The position numbers and the translations under genes were made by a program. Below the pieces are notes generated by a model. The model was not told where the DNA came from and ran no database searches. It saw only the letters and a list, made by a program, of their open reading frames with translations. Below, in pieces: positions 11,733 to 35,209 of a stretch of 64,000 nt of DNA; position 1 is the stretch's first letter, and each line of letters opens with the position of its first letter. Source of the stretch: Cavia porcellus (lineage: Eukaryota; Chordata; Mammalia; Rodentia; Caviidae); NCBI RefSeq assembly GCF_034190915.1, contig NW_026947507.1, positions 30,060,001 through 30,124,000 on the forward strand, given 5' to 3'.

Positions 11733-14045
11733 GAGTAGGTAGAGAATTCATGAATAGGACTCACACTGCACGGGAAATACTTCCCAGAATCAATAACTGG
11801 GATCACCTCTTATTAAAAAGTTTCTGCCCGTCAAAAGAAATCTCCAGCATAGTGAAAAGAAAACCCACAAACTGAGAAAAAATCTTAGTGAACTGTCCCT
11901 CAGACAAAGGACTTCTGTCTAAAACATATAATGAATTAAAAAAAATCAGACCCCCGAAATTCAAAGACCCAATCCAAAAGCAGGCATCTGAGATGAATAA
12001 ACAATTCTGATGAAGAAATACAAACGGCAAATAAATACATGAAAAAATGTTCATCATCATTAGTCATTAGAGAAATGCAAATTAAAACCACACTGAGATT
12101 TCATCTCACTTCTGAAAGAATGGCCAAGATCAAGAAAACCAACAACAACAAATGCTGGAGAGGCTGTGGGGAAAAAGGAACTCTCCTGCACTGTTGGTGG
12201 GAGTGTAGACTAGTGCAACCATTGTGAAGGGCAGTCTGGAGATTTCTCAGAAAACTGGGACTGGAAGCCCCATTTGACCCAGCTATACCACTTCTAGGCA
12301 TATTTCCTGAAGAACTGAAAGCATCATACCACAGTGATATATGTGCACCCATGTTTATAGCAGCACAATTTGTAATAGCCAGATGTTGGAAACAACCTAA
12401 GTGTCCATCAACTGAAGAATGGATAAAAAACTTGTGGTATTTTTATACAATGGAGTATTACTCAGCTATAAAGAATGATCACATTGAGACATTTATAAAT
12501 AAATGGACGCAGCTTGAGAGCATACTCATAAGTGAAATAAATCAAACTCACATGTATAAATACCGAATAGTTTCCCTAGTGTAAGAAATGATAAGAATAC
12601 ATAGAAGTATGTGGTAATCATGATTCCCAATCATATTGGTTTGAAGCCATATAATGTATATAACTCATATATAATATAATGCATATAACTCATAATGCAT
12701 ATAACTCATTAACCACAATGGTTTTAACCTGGGTTGTTCGATTTAAGTATCTATGATAGTACAAATATGTATTTTGAAGAAAATAACACAGCATAAAAGC
12801 TAATGCTGATTTAATATCATCTTGTTTTGAAGTCCCATCAAGCTGTGGTACATCTGTTTCCACTGGTTTTAACATGTTATATCTTACTATATTTCACTAT
12901 ATGCTATAGTATAAACAAAATTCTTTATAGGCAAAGAGATAATAAAGAAACCGTTGTTCGTTTTCTATTAGCTGGTTCTAAATACCCTGTAATTGTTGCA
13001 TTCTCTTGAATGGCTTCACACTGTCTTGATATGCTTGATGTTATAGCATACAAAGTTACACTCAAATAATTCAAGGAAAGAGGCACTATGGTGACTACTA
13101 TTATGTTAGATTATCTGGTGGTGAAACACAATGATGCTTGAATGGTTTGGTTCTGCCCTGCGTTGTTCTGTTACAATGTCCTCTCTTATCTCAATCTCTC
13201 CCCCTTTTAAAAATTAATCTATTTTCTCTCATTTTTTTAATTAAGGGAAAACTAAATTAAAAATAGCGGGACATATTATAGTAACCTTCTTGGTTTTCCT
13301 ATTAACCTGATTTGTACCCCAGTATTGCATTCCCCATCTTGTTCTGATTATTCTATATTCTATTTGGTTTGATAGTATCAAGTTTGAGGGTAGAGGCAAC
13401 CACTTTGAAGGCAGTAAGATATACTATGATGCCCATTATGGTTTGACTATTATCCTTTTTTTGAAGTCCTGCAAGGTCTTCGGTGTAGGTTTTATTGGTC
13501 TTGTTCTGCACTGTTTTGATCAATTCTATTATACCTGATGATATAGACAATGCAGTTTAAAAACAGCAAGAGGCACAATGGTAACCACTTTTGATCACCT
13601 GGTATTCTATTTTTGCATCATGTACTATGCCCACCCTTCTGTTCTAACTGACTCTGTTTTGCTTAGTCACATTTGGTTTTATTCTCTTCAAAAAAAGTGG
13701 GAGTAATAAAACCCAAAAAGTCGAATTATTGTAAAAAAGAGAGGAAAGGAAGGTGGACTAAGGGATATAACTGCAGGTATGTTCGAGTGTGTAGGACGGA
13801 AAACCATATTACTCAGCTTTTGTTGGATCATTGAACGGAGCTGTCTCCAATTTCACTGTATGAATGTCCACTTTATATGCTTTAATTTTGTAATTTGGAC
13901 AACTGTTCCTGGGAAGATAATATGTAACCTATTAACTGGTAATATCTTACTGTATATTTTTTTCTTGAAATACTGTATTATTTGTACCCTTTTACTACTT
14001 TGGTTTTTTTATGTCCTTCCTTTTTTTCTCTTTAAATAAAAAAAA
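11733..14045 (+). mobile_element. 5'-truncated L1 element (ORF2 3' end plus 3'UTR)
   Basis: The 11,800-12,600 part is the classic 3' end of L1 ORF2, with "aaattaaaaccacactgagat"-type sequence and the terminal block "atggagtattactcagctat". Frameshifts and stops break the reading frame. About 1.4 kb of AT-rich 3'UTR follows, ending in an A-run at 14,036-14,047. The motif aatcctata occurs at 11,724-11,732 and again at 14,046-14,054, consistent with a target-site duplication. The element is inactive because ORF1 and most of ORF2 are missing. Confidence 0.85.
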
Positions 14046-14054
14046 AATCCTATA
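14046..14054. repeat. Right target-site duplication of the L1
   Basis: Second copy of aatcctata. The leading A's merge with the poly-A tail, so the exact length could be 7-9 bp. Confidence 0.55.
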
Positions 14055-14453
14055 AATTATGTTGCCCTGTGTTAAAAACATTCCCTCTGACTGCAACAGA
14101 GGCCCTTGGCTTTGCACTCTGTTCTTCGCTTTGGAAAGCACTTCCAAACCTCGTCACACCCACATCTGTTACGCCATGGAAACATTATTGGAATTCTAAT
14201 AAATTAATTCCAGTCTAGCTTCACATGGTGAGAATAAAGACACTAAGGCGTATTTGTAGTAGTGGGGAGTTGAGGGGTTCTAAGTTGGTTAGCACAATGG
14301 CTAACCAGAACAAAGGCCTGACCCAGGCCTGGACTCAGATTTTATTCCTGAAGAGGTGAATGGCTCAGCGCTGAGTCTTTGTGAGAGTTGTGGGAAACAC
14401 CTGAGTGCTAAAAGCTGGGCTAGCTGAGAGATGAAATCACACCTGCACCACAC

Positions 14454-14471
14454 AGAGAGAGAGAGAGAGAG
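14454..14471. repeat. (GA)n microsatellite
   Basis: An uninterrupted ga dinucleotide run of about nine units. Confidence 0.85.
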
Positions 14472-14884
14472 TAATCTGCTAACACTGTTTGAGGCAGTAT
14501 CTAATGTTTCGCGGTTGGGCTTCAGTTCTGATGTCATTCTTTATTCCCTGAGAAGTCACAACCTCTTATCATGAGGCTTGGTCTCAGCCGACAGCATGGC
14601 TACACACGGTCTAACTCAAGCATATTACTTGGGAGCTGTAGGTCTGCAGGTTGGGCTTCCCTGATCTGTCACATTGCTTTAACCACTACACATCAGCACC
14701 TCTGCTAGGCCAATTTGCATTGCTTAAAGCCAGCTGAGGGGATAAGGCAATGTCCTAGCCAGCTCTGCACACATATGTGGAGACAGGACCGGGGTTAGCC
14801 TAGATGGAGACAACTGTCCTTCTTTCCAGGAGAACCCTCCAGGTGGCCTTTCACACTCACCTTTTGGGTGGGGCAGGGAGAGGT

Positions 14885-15164
14885 GAAGAAGGGTCTCACT
14901 CTGTGGCTCAGGCTGGCTTGGAGCTTGTGGTGATTTTCCTGTCTCAGCCTCCCAAATGCTGGGGCTTTAAGCGTGCACCATCATGCCCAACTTCACATGT
15001 GTTTTTAACATCCTCCCTGACATCTGTAATTCTCTTCTTATATGGAAGTGGGTGACATTGTACACTTCTCTGCTTAGCATTCCCAGTCCCAAATCTGATT
15101 CAACACAGATAATTCAAAAACAGACCAGGTACCAGGCACATGGACTATGACACAGGCATTTAAG

Positions 15165-15199
<35 letters not shown>

Positions 15200-15478
15200 C
15201 ATTTTATTTGTCTTGGCTGCTTTCCAATAACTCAGAAACCCATTTTTAAATATATATCATCTTTATATAGTTTATTTTCCAAAGGGCTTCTTTTTCCCAA
15301 AGAACTTTCCAAAGCATGATATTTTTCATTTGTTTTTGTTTCCTTTTTTTTTGTTTTGGTTTGTTGGTGTTTTTGAGACAGTCTTGCTATGTAGCCCGGG
15401 CTGGTCTTGAACTTGTGGTGATACCTTCCTGCCTCAACCTCCCAAGTGCTAACATTAGAAGCCACCACGCCTGGAGCA
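14885..15478 (-). mobile_element. Two antisense B1 SINEs around a (CA)n tract
   Basis: Minus-strand B1 copies lie at about 14,885-14,993 and 15,340-15,478, each showing "cctcagcctccca" or "cctcaacctccca". A (CA)n microsatellite of about 16 units lies at 15,165-15,196. Confidence 0.75.
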
Positions 15479-15889
15479 CAGCATTTAAAAAAACATATGT
15501 TAACTGTAAAATAATGAACATATTCCAAAAAACACCTCCACATACGCACCAGTGCACGTAGCCAGAAGTAGCGCGCTCATGTGAAGTGACCGAAAGCAAA
15601 CAGTTCTGCCCGACTTGAGTTTTCCTAAGCAGAATGCAGGACTGATGGCCGTGGAGGACTGGCCCACCACGCACAAGCTCTGGGCTCCACCACAGGACCG
15701 ATGCCTGCCACTGTCCTTGTCGCTGGGAATAAAACAACTCGCAGGAGGAGAGGGTTATTTTGGCTCGTGCTCCACAAGTTTTCCTCCATGTGCAACACGC
15801 TTGAGTACGGGAACATCAAGGTGCAAGGGCAGAGGAAGCTGCACGAAGCCCTTAGGCAGCACCCAGGGAGAGCAGGGAAGCAGCAGGGA

Positions 15890-16060
15890 GCGTGATACTT
15901 ACCCAGGTCCCGCCCCCAGCAGCCAGCCCCGCCCTCAGCTCCCAGGCCCCGCCTCTTAAGCGCGTGTCTGCTGCGTCACCACACGCCTTTCAAAGCCCTG
16001 CCACGTGTGCCCACGCGCACACAAACACATACATATGCACGCACACACGTGTGAATACTC
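15890..16060. other. GC-box-rich patch of unknown role
   Basis: Several ccccgccc/ccgccccc motifs cluster at 15,907-15,953, followed by CpGs and alternating purine-pyrimidine "acacacacgtgtg"-type sequence. It looks promoter-like in composition, but no donor site or exon could be attached. Confidence 0.3.
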
Positions 16061-16187
16061 GCGCAGTTTAAAACAAGATTTTCATATATGTTAGAAAAAA
16101 GCTTCATGGTATCACATAAAATAGTTATGAGGTGGTTTAATTCATGAAGAAAAATATATATAGTAGAAAAGCAAATATATTAACATG

Positions 16188-17275
16188 AATTCAGGTATGG
16201 TGGTGCACATGTGTAATTCTAGTGCTAGGGAGGATGAGACAGAAGGATGGAGGGCTCCAGGCCAGCCTAGACCACCTAGAACAGCTTTCCTAAAGATTAA
16301 AAAGCCTGAGACGTGAATACATGCTATTAGAGTACGCATGAAAAAATCTGGAATGTACCACACATCACATTACTTACTGTGTAATCATGAGTTATGTGCA
16401 TAATTAAACAGTTTCAGAAAGGCACATATGGTAAAAATCTCAAAATGCAGAAAATTTTAAATTGGAATGATAATTTTTTTATATTGCAATCCTATTCAAA
16501 ACATGTAACCATTAATGGTTTTTATAGATTCTTGTAGAATATTTTTATAAGCACACAAAATTTATCTGGATCTGGCAAAGACAGATGACTGTAATCTCAG
16601 CACTCAGGAGGCTGAGGCAGGAGGATCACCATGAGTTGTGGACCAGCCTGGGCTACATAGTGATTTTAAGACCAACTTGAACTGTATACTGTGATCTTGT
16701 TTCAAAACACAAATGAATAAAGAAATGTATGAATGAATTTCCCCCATAAATGAAAATTGAATTTGTTTTACTTAGCTATATCTTCTGCTGTGCATGTAAA
16801 CCAGTGCATAGAGGTCTGTTCCTATGCTTTTTATAAAGCAGAAAAACTATTTTACTTCATTTTGCTACATTTTTATAAAGTGATTGGGGACTCAGAGAAG
16901 GAAAAGCCCATGGAAAGATGGTTAAGATGGGTGTCAGGGAAAAAGTGACCCTGCAGCTGATTCTTACACTTCTTTTTCTTTTTTCCTCCTTTTTTTGAGA
17001 CAGGGTCTTGCTATGTAGTTCAGGCTGGCCTTGAACTGAATTTGTAGCCCAGGCTAGCTGCCTCAAACTCAAAACAATCTTCCTGCTTCAGCTTTCTGAA
17101 TGCTGAAATTTCTCTCTCTCTCTCTCTTTCCTCTTTCACTCTCTCTGTCTTTTCTGAGATGGGAGAGGAAAAGAATCCTGCCCTGTTGTCCAGGTTGGAC
17201 CAAAATGAGACCCTCTTGCTCAGCCCATGAATGGCTGGGGTTGCTGGCTGCACCAGCATGCCTGGCTCTGATTAT
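16188..17275. mobile_element. SINE group with CT-rich tract
   Basis: B1-like copies lie at 16,188-16,300 (+), 16,570-16,712 (+), 16,970-17,110 (-) and a weak one at 17,140-17,275 (-). A (CT)n tract lies at about 17,111-17,128. Confidence 0.65.
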
Positions 17276-18012
17276 TTCCCATCTGAGAAAATCTTCCTAC
17301 GACCGTGTTACCAACTGGCCCGGCTGGACATGGGAGGCAGGAACCATGCACTAAAATGGCATCAGGAGTGAGCCGTGGTCAGCTGAGCCCACCTCCGTAA
17401 CTACTCCTAGGAGACAACTTGACTTCCATGAAGGCTACACAATTCATTTTCATCCTGAGTTCTGTGTTTTTCTTAAAATTTTAAAAGAATTTTTGGGTTT
17501 GCTCTGACCCTTCATATATTTGGTATCTATCCAAAGATAAATCTCTTTTGGAAAGTTTAGCAAGCTGGTTCTGTTACTACTAAAATAGTCAGAAAAATGA
17601 AAACCAAAATCGTCTGCCTTCAAAAACAACTATATTGGTAAATATCAGGATTTTTGAGATCACAAGGAATATAGAAGCAAAGAAGCCAATATAAAGGAGG
17701 AGGGCTGAGGGAGTGACAGTTGTTTTAACAGAGACCTTTGTCACCCAAGTTTGAGATGAGACAATGCTACGGGTGGAAAGCAGAGCTTTGAAAGACACAA
17801 ACCATTATGAGGGCCGGACCAGTCTGGGCCCCAGAGAGAGATCTTGTCTCAAAAAACAAAAATTAATGAAAATTGAGTTTCTCTTCTTCCCTTTGCACGC
17901 CTCACCTTGTTGATAAACAAAGATAAAAATCCTCAGCAAAACATCTTCACTCTTGAAAGCTCCTTCTATAAATGTAGTTTCCCCTCAGAGCTGTGCTTAT
18001 CTAAATGGCTTG
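17276..18012. other. Intergenic, no gene recognised
   Basis: Unique AT-rich sequence with a B1 tail remnant at 17,812-17,862. No frame or splice signal worth calling. Confidence 0.45.
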
Positions 18013-19558
18013 AACAGAGCTGGTGAGCGGTGCATCTGTAGGACACAAGCTTGGCATGCTCGAGGCCCTGGGTTCCACCCCCAACACTTAAAAAAACAAA
18101 ATATCCGTGGCAAGTGCAAGGTCCTGAGTTCAATCCCGGTTCAAAAAAAGTTCTGTCCATGTATCTATCTGTCTCTGTCTATCCATCTATGGATCATTTA
18201 TCACTTTAACAACTGAAATGTTACATGGGATGAGAGTTTTACAAGATTTCCTGTTGAACTGAGCATGACACTGCACACCTGTAATCCTTGCACTCAGGAG
18301 GCTGAGGCAGAAAGATCGCTGCGAGTTCGAGGCCAGCCTGGGCCACTTCCTGAGTTTAGGACCAGCCTGCACTGTAAATTGAGACCCTGTCTCAAAAAAC
18401 AAACAAACAAATAAATATTCCTGTTGATGGCTGTTTCAATTCCCTTCCTGTTCTCTGTGCGTCTGCAGCAGCATCAGCTTGCCCTGGACAGAGGCTGGAG
18501 TGTCACGCCCCGAGCTTGCAGCGCTGAGTGCTTCCTGCCCCTGCACTACGCTAGGTTCAACCTCCGCTGCTTTGCTTCCACTTCCTGATGCCCATCTCAG
18601 TGCCTGTTAGGGGCCAGAACAGTTTCCGGTTACCTCTGATTTAGGACCTGGGTTTCTCTTCCCCTCCCCAGCCTCACTTCCCCCTTACCTTTGTCCCCCC
18701 CCCCCACTCCCCTTTCCTCTTCTTTTTCTTCTTCCTTTTTTTTTTTTTTTTTTTGAGCACAAAAAACTCGAACTCACTTTGTAGCCCAGGCTAGCCTTGA
18801 ACTCACGGTGTTGTCCTGCCTCAGCCTCCTGAGGCCAGGATTTGCAGTCATGAACCACCACACTTGGCCTATATTATTAAACTAATGGCTATGTGTATTA
18901 ATAATGCCTCAATAAATGTGACAGTAAAAAAAGTGACTAATACTTGCTGAGTACTGTTTTCCTGGTACTAGGGATTGAATCCAGAGTCTTGCAACTGAAC
19001 TGCATCCCCAGCCCCTCCCGTTTATTTTGAGACAGGATATTTCAAAATCCCTAAATCTCCCAGGCTGCACCCAATTTGGGATCCTCCTGTCTCAGCCTCC
19101 CAGAGTAGGATTATAGGCAGACACCACCACAGTTGGCTTGCGAGTACTTTGTTGATAGCACTGTATAAATACCATTATTAATTTGATCAAAAATTTCTAT
19201 GAAATGAGAAATATGGTTTCATTTTTACCAATGAGGAAGCTGAGTTCTAGAGAATGTAAACCAAGTGCCCAATAGCAAACATTTAGTAAGATGAAGAATT
19301 CTAACTTGCATTTGAAATAGAGCTTTGTTGATGTAAATCTTGACATAACAACATAAATGACAGAACTAAATGCAACACATATACCTCAGTTGGATCCTTG
19401 TTGATGGGGAAAAAAATCAAAGCAGTGAGCCAGGCTAGGCAGCATCTATGCATCTGTATTTGTATTTCCAGCTTCGGGGAGGCTGAGGCAGGATTGTCTG
19501 AACCCGAAGTTCAAGCCTGGCCTTGCAACATTAGTGAGACCCTGTCCCTTAAAAAGGG
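18013..19558. mobile_element. SINE group including an antisense B1-ID composite
   Basis: ID-like units lie at 18,013-18,100 and 18,108-18,150 (+). B1 copies are at 18,257-18,415 (+), 18,735-18,869 (-, with a 5' T-run) and 19,426-19,558 (+). At 18,960-19,138 the minus strand reads B1 followed directly by ID, a composite SINE layout. The interval 18,430-18,730 is unique, with a poly-C run near 18,696. Confidence 0.7.
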
Positions 19559-19807
19559 GAAGGGTAGAAACAGGTACCCACAGAGCACTTGTTGCATAAT
19601 ATTAACAACAAACATTTCAACATTTCTGAAGACTTGATGATCTTTGGAACAGGATGTGGTCCACAAAGGGCTCTTGAAAAATCATAGGGCTGTAAGGTCA
19701 TGGGGAGCCTTACATGATCTTTTGCTTTACTGACATCGAGTATATCGAGGTTATTTCACTAACCTCATTCACAAGGTCACACTATGTTCTGTGTTAATAA
19801 AAAAGAA

Positions 19808-20165
19808 ACATGTCATTGTTTGTGCCTGGATGTCTCCCCAAAGCCTCATGCAGTCATGGGGATGAGCTTCTAAGGTCTGTGACTGATTCATGGTTCAATG
19901 CTAGGATTAAGGGTGTGAGGGCTACAGCTGCTCTGGGGCCAACAGACTGCATACACATAAGGGAGGAAAAGCGGCTGGCTCTCTTCTCTCCTCCCCTTTT
20001 GCTCTTACTGCTTTTGCTATCTTCTGCCATGTGCCGTCCTGCCTTGGAGCCAGCCTAGGAAAGACTGAAACCTCCACAAATTATGAGCTAAATAAATCTT
20101 TCCTAGCTTCGTTTTGAGTGTTAGGTCATCCCAGCAAAAAGGGAGAAGTATATAAGACAAAGCAT
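19808..20165 (+). mobile_element. MaLR-type solo LTR
   Basis: The order of features matches the MST/MLT/ORR1 family of LTRs. It opens with "gtgcctggatgtctcccc" and has "catggttcaatgctaggatt" in the middle and "tcttctgccatgtg" near the 3' part. It closes with "tatgagctaaataaatcttt", which carries the AATAAA polyadenylation motif, and the block up to "agaagtatataaga". No internal retroviral sequence is attached. The subfamily is not resolved. Confidence 0.65.
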
Positions 20166-20183
20166 TATAATAAAAGCTGGAGG

Positions 20184-20340
20184 TGGCCAGACACGGTGTA
20201 CACCTGTAATCTCAACACCTGGGAGGCTGAGGCAAGAGGATCACTACGAGTTCAAGACCAGCCAGGGCTACACAGCAAATTCGCGGCCAGCTTGCACTAC
20301 ATAACAAGTCCTGGGTTCAAAAAATTTTTTTCGAAAAAGT
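20184..20340 (+). mobile_element. B1-type SINE
   Basis: A full-length-looking copy upstream of the TMEM192 CpG island, with "acacctgtaatctcaac" and two right-hand modules. It ends in a "caaaaaattttttt" tail. Confidence 0.75.
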
Positions 20341-20944
20341 AAAAGGACGAAAGTGTATATAATATGCTCCACCTGGTATCAGCGTCCTCTTCTGGGACTG
20401 GTAGCAACATAAATCTTCACTTTCCTTGTATGACTGCACAACCATTATATATTACCAGAAAAAAATCACTTAACTTTTAAAAATTCCACTTAAAAAGGAA
20501 TGAAAGTCCTAAAAATACTGAACTGCTGTTCCCTGACTGAAACTGGAATCTGTGTGCTCGCGCTCCCTCTGCTGGTGGAGCAGGCCATTACCGCAGCTTC
20601 TCCTGAGCACAAGGCCGTTGGGGCCAACCAAGGCTAGCGAGGTGGGACGGAAGTTTGTGTTTTGAGCAAAAGCAAGTGGCAGCCGCCATAGTTCAGTCCC
20701 GAGGGCTAGGGCAGCGCCCCACCCCGCAGTCTCCACAGGTTGAGCCGGGTACGGGGACAGGTGTAGGGGGATGGAGTGGCCCACGGCTCTTTCAGAGCGG
20801 ACACTCCCCTTCCTTTGCCTCAGCCAATCGGCGGACCTTGGGGCGGGGCCCGGTGGGTGGGGGGCTGGGCGGGGCCTGGCGGCAGGCGGAGCATGCAGGT
20901 GACGGGGTCGCGCTGCCGGGGTCGCGCGTGCGGCGCGTCGGGAG

Positions 20945-33387
<12,443 letters not shown>

Positions 33388-35178
33388 AAGCCACAGACGA
33401 GGCACCCAGGGCCAGGAGAGCCTGGGCCAGCCAGCCCGCTGCTGGTCACACGCCACGGAACTGGGAGGAGGCGGGGCCTTGGAAAGGGCGCTGTTCTGTG
33501 CTCCGGACTTTAAGCCCTGCTCTTCGAACTCTTCTTCGCGGACTCACTGCCATGTGGCCTCGCTTTAGCAGAGCGCGCTAGGTGCTGGGAGGAGCGGCCG
33601 GGTAACTGAGCAAGCGGTCATAAGGTTGGAGATTGGGCCCAGGGCCTGGCGCACATGTGCTCCGCCACTGCGCTGTGCCCTTAGGCTAAACAGTGTTGAA
33701 AGCGGTAATCTCTGCTTTAAACTAGAGAAACCTGCACTTCTGCAGCATCCCCGCCCCCTGTAGCCACTGCCACGAGTGCTTGCAGCACTGTGTGACCCTG
33801 AGGCCCAGCAGCGGTTTTACCCTCCCATGCTGCTAGGCACCAACCTGGTAGCACCCACGCCGGACAAGTGCCCCACATCACTGTCACCCAATCTCCTGTC
33901 TGTGGACCATGAAGCCCGGCATGAGGGCGCGTTGGAAAACACAGCACTCAGGAGGCTGAGGCAGGAGGATCGCGAGTCTGAGGCTGCCTGGATAGCGTTG
34001 TGAGACCCCGTCTCAAAAACAGAAACCGAACTGTAGGACCAACGTCTCAGTGATTTACTATTCAAATTCTACAGTCTCTTCAGAAATCTGGTGTGGGGGT
34101 TACCTGGTGGTATGGCCGGGACAGGCTTTTCCACTATGGCAGATTTTCTGCTATCAGAAGCTGGAAGATACAGAAATTTCCTGTCACCTTTGCCCTTCTT
34201 GAGGAGGTTGCCATAAATTTCTATACTGGACTAGTTCCTTGGCTCAAGAAATTCAGTTCCAGGAGTGGAAAAGTCTGTGGTCCAAAGTCTTGGAAAGACT
34301 TTTTAGTCTTGGATTGTACTTAAAATTTTGATGGGAATAAGTGTCACTGATTTACCTACAGATATTAAACATACCTATTTCCTGAGCATGCAGTGCCCAG
34401 TCTTTATGAATAAGAGTGTCACTTCGTGGCCCTGTGCTCCCTGCCCCCCTTGGCTGGTGCCTTGGGCTCTTGGTTGCAGGCTCTGAGGGGAGAGCCATTT
34501 AACACTGCAAGCTGGGGCCCGCTGTTAGCTGGTGACATAGATTCGATTGGAAGAGCTGGACATGACTACTTTGGAATGTGTCAGCTGAGATTAGATGAGG
34601 AAGGGCTTTTTTGTTTGTTTTGCTTGGTATGGTGGTACTCCTGGGGTTATAGAACACAGCCACATCCCCAGCCCTTCTTCATTTTGAGGTAGGATCTTGC
34701 TAAGTTGCCCAGACTGAATCAAACTTGCTGTCATCCTGCCTCCCAAAGGCTGGGATTACAGCTGTGTGCCACTACTCTCATTGGCAAGGGATTTTTTTGT
34801 TTGTGGGTTGGCTTTTTGAAATTGGGTCTTGCAGTATAGTCATGGTGAAACTGAAATTTGTGATTCTCTTGTCTCAGCCTCCTGAGTGCTGGCATTAGAG
34901 GTTACGCAGCTGTAGCTGGGATATGTTCATTTGCTTGCACCCACTATTGCTTATGGACGGGAAAACATCTGTTGTATACGTATGCCTCTCCCCTGGGCGG
35001 GGGGCATTGAAAGTATATATATAAAGAGGACTGTGTATTGCCTTCAGGAAGTCGAGTCTTCAAAACAGTGACACTGCTAAATTCAAGTCATGTCCAAATC
35101 CCTGCCCATTTTCCTTCCTTTTAAAAGCTGTTTCAAAGCCATTGCTTTCTCAGGAAATCTGTGTGTATGTTTGGTTTT

Positions 35179-35209
<31 letters not shown>

